A DNA stretch of 15,950 bases from positions 1 through 15,950 of the forward strand of contig CAZKAD010000020.1 in the NCBI GenBank assembly GCA_964550845.1. The letters run 5' to 3'. Below the pieces are notes generated by a model. It did not search any database. It was given only the letters and a program-made list of their open reading frames with translations, and had not been told where the DNA came from. A program made the translations under genes and the position numbers. Shown in pieces: positions 14,655-15,950 of the stretch (position 1 is its first letter; each line of letters starts with the position of its first letter). Source of the DNA: CAYTKU01 sp964550845. GTDB taxonomy: Bacteria; Patescibacteriota; Patescibacteriia; Magasanikbacterales; UBA922.

Positions 14655-14670
14655 CCCACCTGGGTTGCTT
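14645..14670 (-). terminator. Intrinsic terminator of the PG-binding protein gene
   Basis: On the minus strand the stem AAGCAACCC / GGGTTGCTT with a short AGGT loop is followed by a run of T's (14645-14650). It begins only 6 nt after the TAG stop of the PG-binding protein gene. Confidence 0.88.
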
Positions 14671-14675
14671 CTTAT

Positions 14676-15950
14676 CTAGAGATTATTCAGTGCTTCGCGG
14701 GTAGCTGGGCCTACATGCCCTTTTGGATCAATACCACGATCTTTTTGAAAATTGAGCACGGCTTCACGAGTAGCAGGGCCAAAGTATGCATTTGGAGTGG
14801 CAGTCAAGTAGCCCAAATCCGTAAGAATATTTTGCAAAGCAAGGACATCTTGTCCAGAAGATCCAACTGATAAAAATCGAGTAAATTGGACAACTCTTAC
14901 TGATGGTTCCTCTGTATTTCGTGGATATACTTCGTTTTGAGAAACAGTAACAACTCTGTCTTTATTGTAATTTGAAAATATTTCTAAAGGATTTACTTCT
15001 TCCTTATCAAGGACAGAACCTTTATTTACAATCCGATAGAGAGTATCATTTTGTGGATAACGAATGATTGTTCCAGCTGGTCGAACAGGTTTATCAATCA
15101 CACGGCCTTCGGTAAAAGAATTGATCGTATCTTTTGCTACCTCATCTACCCAACTAAAAAGGTATCCAAGCGCACGGAAAATGACTTCCGTTTGAATCCA
15201 ATGTTTTTGTGCTCCGATAATAAGATACACTTTTGGGTCATCGATCATTTTGATAAGAGAACCCGTAGTCAAAGTACGTCTTGGTCCAACCGGGATAATA
15301 TTCATTGCATCATTTGGAATTTCCGCAAGGATCTGTGGATCAACTGTTCGTATATTTTTCCATGATTCAAAATACGTAAAGTACAAATCCGCATTGATAA
15401 AGGCGCGTTTGGCACAGGCAATAGTGGTGTTTATAGTTCCATCACTATTATGAGCAACATCGACCAAGTACACAGCAGGAGAGCCTTCTATTTTATATGG
15501 ATTTCCTTTGAGCAGAAGACATTCTCTTGGAGGAGTAGGATTATTTGTATCTTGAGGTTCAGAAGGAGAAACAGGAGGCAAAATTTTTGCTGGGGCTATA
15601 GTAGCAAAAATAAATTTTGGAGCACCATTTTCAAGACCAAGATAGGTAACACTCAAATCAACCTTTTTATCCCCATCAGTATCAATACGTTTTATTTTGT
15701 TTTTTTGGAGTGTGAGGGTAAGAGGATCTGATTCCAAAATGATAACAGCAGTTTGTTCGCTGGCTGATACACGAGTAACATGGTGCACTGCCTTACCAAT
15801 CACAATTTTTTGTCTCTGCGTGTCAGAGAGCTTGATGGTTTCTTCTGCAGGGACAAATGGTGAAGAGGATGAATCTTCTTCTTCCGGAGGATTATTTTGA
15901 CGTCCTCCATCTCCTCCATTATAGCTTCTGCCAGGTTCTTCTTCGACCGC
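14676..15950 (-). CDS. Envelope protein with C-terminal peptidoglycan-binding domain (N-terminus cut by window)
   Basis: The frame is open from the stop at 14676 to the window edge, so at least 424 codons belong to it; the GTG at 15803 is internal and not a likely start. The visible N-terminal part is a hydrophilic Glu/Gly/Ser linker (15816-15950). Next comes a small domain containing a DxDGDxxxD calcium-loop-like motif (15657-15683), then a Pro-rich linker (about 15520-15600). Three related repeat units follow (about 15310-15485, 15100-15265 and 14925-15080), each with a 'VYLI/LYRI' strand. The first two resemble the 'AVYYV...YFTWY' and 'DPKVYAV...RWI' repeats I know from CPR surface proteins. 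The C-terminus is a PG_binding_1 domain (14676-14867, GSSGQDVLALQNIL ... GPATREAL). It probably anchors to the cell wall; a signal peptide would lie beyond 15950. A terminator follows immediately. Confidence 0.88.
   Translation of the reverse strand, partial: AVEEEPGRSYNGGDGGRQNNPPEEEDSSSSPFVPAEETIKLSDTQRQKIVIGKAVHHVTRVSASEQTAVIILESDPLTLTLQKNKIKRIDTDGDKKVDLSVTYLGLENGAPKFIFATIAPAKILPPVSPSEPQDTNNPTPPRECLLLKGNPYKIEGSPAVYLVDVAHNSDGTINTTIACAKRAFINADLYFTYFESWKNIRTVDPQILAEIPNDAMNIIPVGPRRTLTTGSLIKMIDDPKVYLIIGAQKHWIQTEVIFRALGYLFSWVDEVAKDTINSFTEGRVIDKPVRPAGTIIRYPQNDTLYRIVNKGSVLDKEEVNPLEIFSNYNKDRVVTVSQNEVYPRNTEEPSVRVVQFTRFLSVGSSGQDVLALQNILTDLGYLTATPNAYFGPATREAVLNFQKDRGIDPKGHVGPATREALNNL

Noticed and set aside
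14676..14790. Twofold GPATREA sequence as a recent duplication
   Set aside because: Both copies fall at positions where the PG_binding_1 domain normally has G-P-A-T-R-type motifs, so this is domain architecture rather than a duplication.
1..15950. Alternative genetic code (UGA as glycine)
   Set aside because: prfB is intact with the SPF motif and the rodZ-like gene ends in TGA at a sensible domain end.

Overview
This window looks like chromosomal core DNA from a Patescibacteria (Candidate Phyla Radiation) bacterium of the Parcubacteria/Magasanikbacteria type. The reasons are the AT-rich composition, compact gene packing, starts without Shine-Dalgarno motifs, several large unrecognised proteins, and a surface protein carrying 'DPKVYLI...HWIQTE' repeats that I associate with CPR envelope proteins. 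No rRNA, tRNA, CRISPR array, transposase or phage gene was seen. The code is standard: prfB encodes a UGA-reading release factor and the rodZ-like gene ends in TGA, which argues against the Gracilibacteria/SR1 code.

Layout, left to right. A hairpin terminator (14-40) lies beyond the end of a 774-residue coiled-coil protein of unknown function (minus, 87-2411). It is transcribed divergently from ftsK (2549-4918), which is followed by a rodZ-like membrane helix-turn-helix gene (4967-5677), a strong terminator, and recA (5820-6893). The order ftsK, rodZ, recA echoes the spoIIIE...ymfM-pgsA-cinA-recA order of Firmicutes, with the intervening genes absent. A bidirectional terminator (6913-6941) separates recA from a minus-strand pair of unrecognised genes (7337-8521 and 6953-7312). 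That pair is driven by a perfect-consensus sigma70-type promoter with a palindrome in its spacer. Next comes a 121-bp interrupted palindrome (8634-8754), whose outer arm contains the stop codon of a secreted SpoIID/LytB-domain protein (8752-10677, minus).

Divergent from that gene is a Wzx/MOP-type flippase (start corrected to 10770) with a small membrane-anchored unknown protein behind it (12194-12877). That unit converges, with a 4-bp overlap of stop codons, on the minus-strand pair prfB-tsaC (14616 to 12874): peptide release factor 2 and threonylcarbamoyl-AMP synthase. The right edge is an envelope protein with a C-terminal peptidoglycan-binding domain. Its frame stays open to base 15950, so the gene is cut by the window.

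Functionally the window mixes chromosome segregation and repair (FtsK, RecA), cell shape and envelope (RodZ-like, SpoIID-like, flippase, PG-binding protein) and translation (RF2, TsaC). The most notable non-coding signals are three promoters whose -10 box ends only 8-9 nt before the ATG, implying leaderless or nearly leaderless mRNAs, the absence of any clear Shine-Dalgarno motif at all inspected starts, and the 121-bp palindromic element.
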